Source of the DNA: Rhodospirillum sp047263945
GTDB taxonomy: Bacteria; Pseudomonadota; Alphaproteobacteria; Rhodospirillales; Rhodospirillaceae
Length of the DNA stretch: 64,000 bases
Direction of reading: 5' to 3'
NCBI RefSeq assembly: GCF_047263945.1
Contig: NZ_JBLAVB010000002.1
Coordinates: 496,001-560,000 of the forward strand
Below are positions 62,208 to 64,000 of the stretch, one piece after another. The notes under the pieces were generated by a model. That model was not told the DNA's origin and ran no database searches. It worked only from the letters and a program-made list of their open reading frames with translations. Position 1 is the stretch's first letter. Each line of letters starts with the position of its first letter. The translations under genes were made by a program, and so were the position numbers.

Positions 62208-63542
62208 GTGAAGCGGAATAAGGAAAAGGACGAGGCGACGGATCTGGAGACGCCCTTTCCGTTGAAGCGTAAGTTTAACCGGACCATCCTGCCCTTTCTC
62301 CTGGGGTTGCTTGTCGCCCTGGTCGTGGCCGGATCTTACGTCACCCGCCATATCGTCGAAGAAGTCTACGTCCAGCAGGCTCTGGGCCAAGCGGATGCCA
62401 TGGAACGAACCCTGCGCGCCAACCACCCCCGGGCCTGGGCCATTTTGGCCGAGGAAAGCGTGTGGAAAGCGGCGCCAGAGGCGGGTGATCTCGATGACCT
62501 GGACCGCGCGATCCATGCGGCCTTGAACGGGGGACGGATTGAAAAGCTGAAGATCTACGATACCCAGGGTCGGATCCTTTATAGCACCACTCGGGAGGAT
62601 ATCGGACGGATTGAGCACGACGCGCCCCTGCTGGCGGTGATCAACGAGGGGACGCCTCAGATCGTTCTGAAGGAAGCGGCGAACAATGCCCTTTATGAAA
62701 TGTTCGTGCGCCATTCTGGAGATACGACGCACCCGGGGTTGGTCTTTGAGTTCTACGAACCGGCGTCCTACCTGAATGCCCTCATTTGGCGGAATACGGT
62801 CTGGCCTGTTGTGACCTTGGGCACGGTGCTGCTGCTCATGCTATTCGTTCTCACCCGTTTGGTGGGCCGGGCGCAGAAGGCGATTGACGCACGGACCAAC
62901 GCCCTGGCGAGAGTGACCCGTCGGTTGGAGCGATTTGTTTCCGCCGGAGCGGTGCGTGCGGCTTTGACGGCGGCGGGGGATGGGGGGGAAACGCGCTCCT
63001 CCCGCCTGATGGATTACACCTTGTTTTATTCCGATGTGCGAGACTTCACAGGGTTGGCCGAGACGACCCCACCGGATCAGGTGGTGGCCTTTCTCAACCG
63101 GCTTGTGACCATTCAGGTGGACCTGATCCATGCCCATGGCGGTGATGTCGACAAGATGATCGGCGATGCCGTTTTGGGGATCTTCGAGGGACCGGACCGG
63201 GCCGCACGGGCCGTGGATGCGGCGCGGGAGATTCTCGCCCGATTGGAAGAGGAGGCTGACATGCTCCGTCCCCTGCGGATTGGGCTGCATGATGGGTTCG
63301 TCATTGCCGGGGCCATCGGGCCGGAGGACCGCCAGGATTTCACCGTTATCGGTGACAGTGTGAACGTGGCCGCCCGCCTGTGCGATGCGGCCCGTGCGGG
63401 GGAAGTGGTGGCCGATACGCGGACCCTGGCCCGGGCCGGCCACCCGGAGGGGTTCGGGGCCATTGAGGAGATCTCCGTCAAGGGGCGGCGGGAGCAGTTG
63501 TCCATCCGTCGCTATCGGATTTCCCAAAAAGGGGGGGATTAA
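62208..63542 (+). CDS. Class III adenylate/guanylate cyclase, membrane-bound
   Basis: 444 residues from GTG 62208, which has GGGGGA at good distance; a TTG four codons earlier is a weaker choice. Two membrane helices (~30-50 and ~200-220) flank an extracytoplasmic sensor domain. The C-terminal catalytic domain begins LFYSDVRDFTGLAE (first metal Asp), then GGDVDKMIGDAVLGIF (second Asp) and DFTVIGDSVNVAARL with the conserved Asn. Whether it makes cAMP or cGMP cannot be decided by eye. Confidence 0.92.
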   Translation: MKRNKEKDEATDLETPFPLKRKFNRTILPFLLGLLVALVVAGSYVTRHIVEEVYVQQALGQADAMERTLRANHPRAWAILAEESVWKAAPEAGDLDDLDRAIHAALNGGRIEKLKIYDTQGRILYSTTREDIGRIEHDAPLLAVINEGTPQIVLKEAANNALYEMFVRHSGDTTHPGLVFEFYEPASYLNALIWRNTVWPVVTLGTVLLLMLFVLTRLVGRAQKAIDARTNALARVTRRLERFVSAGAVRAALTAAGDGGETRSSRLMDYTLFYSDVRDFTGLAETTPPDQVVAFLNRLVTIQVDLIHAHGGDVDKMIGDAVLGIFEGPDRAARAVDAAREILARLEEEADMLRPLRIGLHDGFVIAGAIGPEDRQDFTVIGDSVNVAARLCDAARAGEVVADTRTLARAGHPEGFGAIEEISVKGRREQLSIRRYRISQKGGD

Positions 63543-64000
63543 TCGTCCCACACCACCTTGTTTCGCCCTTCGCTTTTGGCTTTGTACAGGCGGCGGTCGG
63601 CGCGGGTGAATAGGGTGTCCAGGTCGTCTCCATCCCCCCCGGGACCGGTTTGGGCCTGGGCAACACCGATACTGACGGTCAGGGGCACCCGTTGTCCCCC
63701 CTCGAGCACAAGGGGGGAGGCTTCAATCCCGGCTCGGATCTTCTCGCCCACGCCGCGGCCTTCGGTGATGTCCGTATTTGGCAGCAGGACGGCGAATTCC
63801 TCGCCACCCACCCGCGCCGACCAATCGTCCTGGCGGATCAGTCGTTTCATTGTTTTGACAACGAATTGGAGGGCCAGGTCTCCACCGTCATGGCCGAAGG
63901 TGTCATTCACTCGTTTGAAATGATCCAGATCCAGGACCAGGAGGGATAAGGGTCGTCCGAAGCGTCGGGCCGCAGCGAGTTCTCTGGGATAGGTGTCAAG
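63539..64000 (-). CDS. GGDEF diguanylate cyclase, C-terminal part (5' partial)
   Basis: The frame is open to the right edge; 153 residues are visible, so the gene starts beyond the window. They comprise a GGDEF domain: LLVLDLDHFKRVNDTFGHDGG, then RVGGEEFAVLLPN, with RQDD five residues before GGEEF as an inhibitory site. It should synthesise c-di-GMP. Its stop overlaps the end of the convergent cyclase gene by four bases. Confidence 0.92.
   Translation of the reverse strand, partial: LDTYPRELAAARRFGRPLSLLVLDLDHFKRVNDTFGHDGGDLALQFVVKTMKRLIRQDDWSARVGGEEFAVLLPNTDITEGRGVGEKIRAGIEASPLVLEGGQRVPLTVSIGVAQAQTGPGGDGDDLDTLFTRADRRLYKAKSEGRNKVVWDD

Overview
The window is a high-GC chromosomal segment of an alphaproteobacterium, most likely in or near the Rhodospirillales. 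The assignment rests on gene types, not on any search. They include a fused trpEG behind a leaderless Trp-rich leader peptide, a TIGR02186-type membrane protein, a DUF2333-type protein, a malic enzyme fused to a phosphotransacetylase-like domain, PhoR/PhoU, a bactofilin, and palindromic intergenic repeats of the kind common in alphaproteobacteria. No rRNA, tRNA, CRISPR array or transposase gene was seen.

Layout. 1-2700: end of a hybrid histidine kinase coupled to a REC/HD-GYP c-di-GMP phosphodiesterase. 2751-8628: bluB, trpS, DUF2333, TIGR02186, a universal stress protein, an Nfu-type Fe-S scaffold and a RutE-like nitroreductase. 8629-9548: gene-free, packed with palindromic repeats. 9549-16992: malic enzyme, phoR, phoU, a macrodomain protein, ppa and a family 9 glycosyltransferase. 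16997-25430: AmpG-like permease, typA, a PfkB sugar/nucleoside kinase, EI24 protein, bactofilin plus lipoprotein, and nth. 25530-31062: DUF1127 protein, AraC/methyltransferase DNA-repair fusion, MerR regulator with an overlapping carboxymuconolactone decarboxylase-family gene, dapB, and trpL-trpEG.

31052-42121 is the main metabolic block, a cobalamin locus. Six genes (cbiX, a domain-fused cobH, cobL, cobI, a cbiG-cobJ fusion, cobM) run on the minus strand, and every junction is a 4-base stop/start overlap. cobD (cbiB) is divergent, and cobQ lies after an Old Yellow Enzyme gene. With bluB at 2751 this covers much of corrin-ring synthesis, amidation, side-chain attachment and lower-ligand synthesis. 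The early chelatase CbiX and CbiG-type lactone opening sit next to oxygen-dependent BluB, so the pathway is mixed in character.

42118-56407: SYLF lipid-binding protein, tex, TPR protein, SDR epimerase, a strikingly A/T-rich FAD oxidoreductase (probably acquired), an orphan TRAP solute-binding protein, LysR, cytochrome P450 with its [2Fe-2S] ferredoxin, an alpha/beta hydrolase and two glycosyltransferases. 56449-64000: a PAS/GGDEF diguanylate cyclase, an Anbu proteasome-like operon (circularly permuted ATP-grasp, alpha-E protein, Anbu peptidase), a class III adenylate/guanylate cyclase, and the end of another GGDEF protein.

The least expected structure is in the repeats. A bipartite two-hairpin element has copies whose stems differ in sequence but stay paired, and one copy is interrupted by a GC-rich element flanked by CCGG. 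A 62-base inverted repeat lies between the P450 and its ferredoxin. A repeat-derived tail extends TrpEG until it overlaps cobM.
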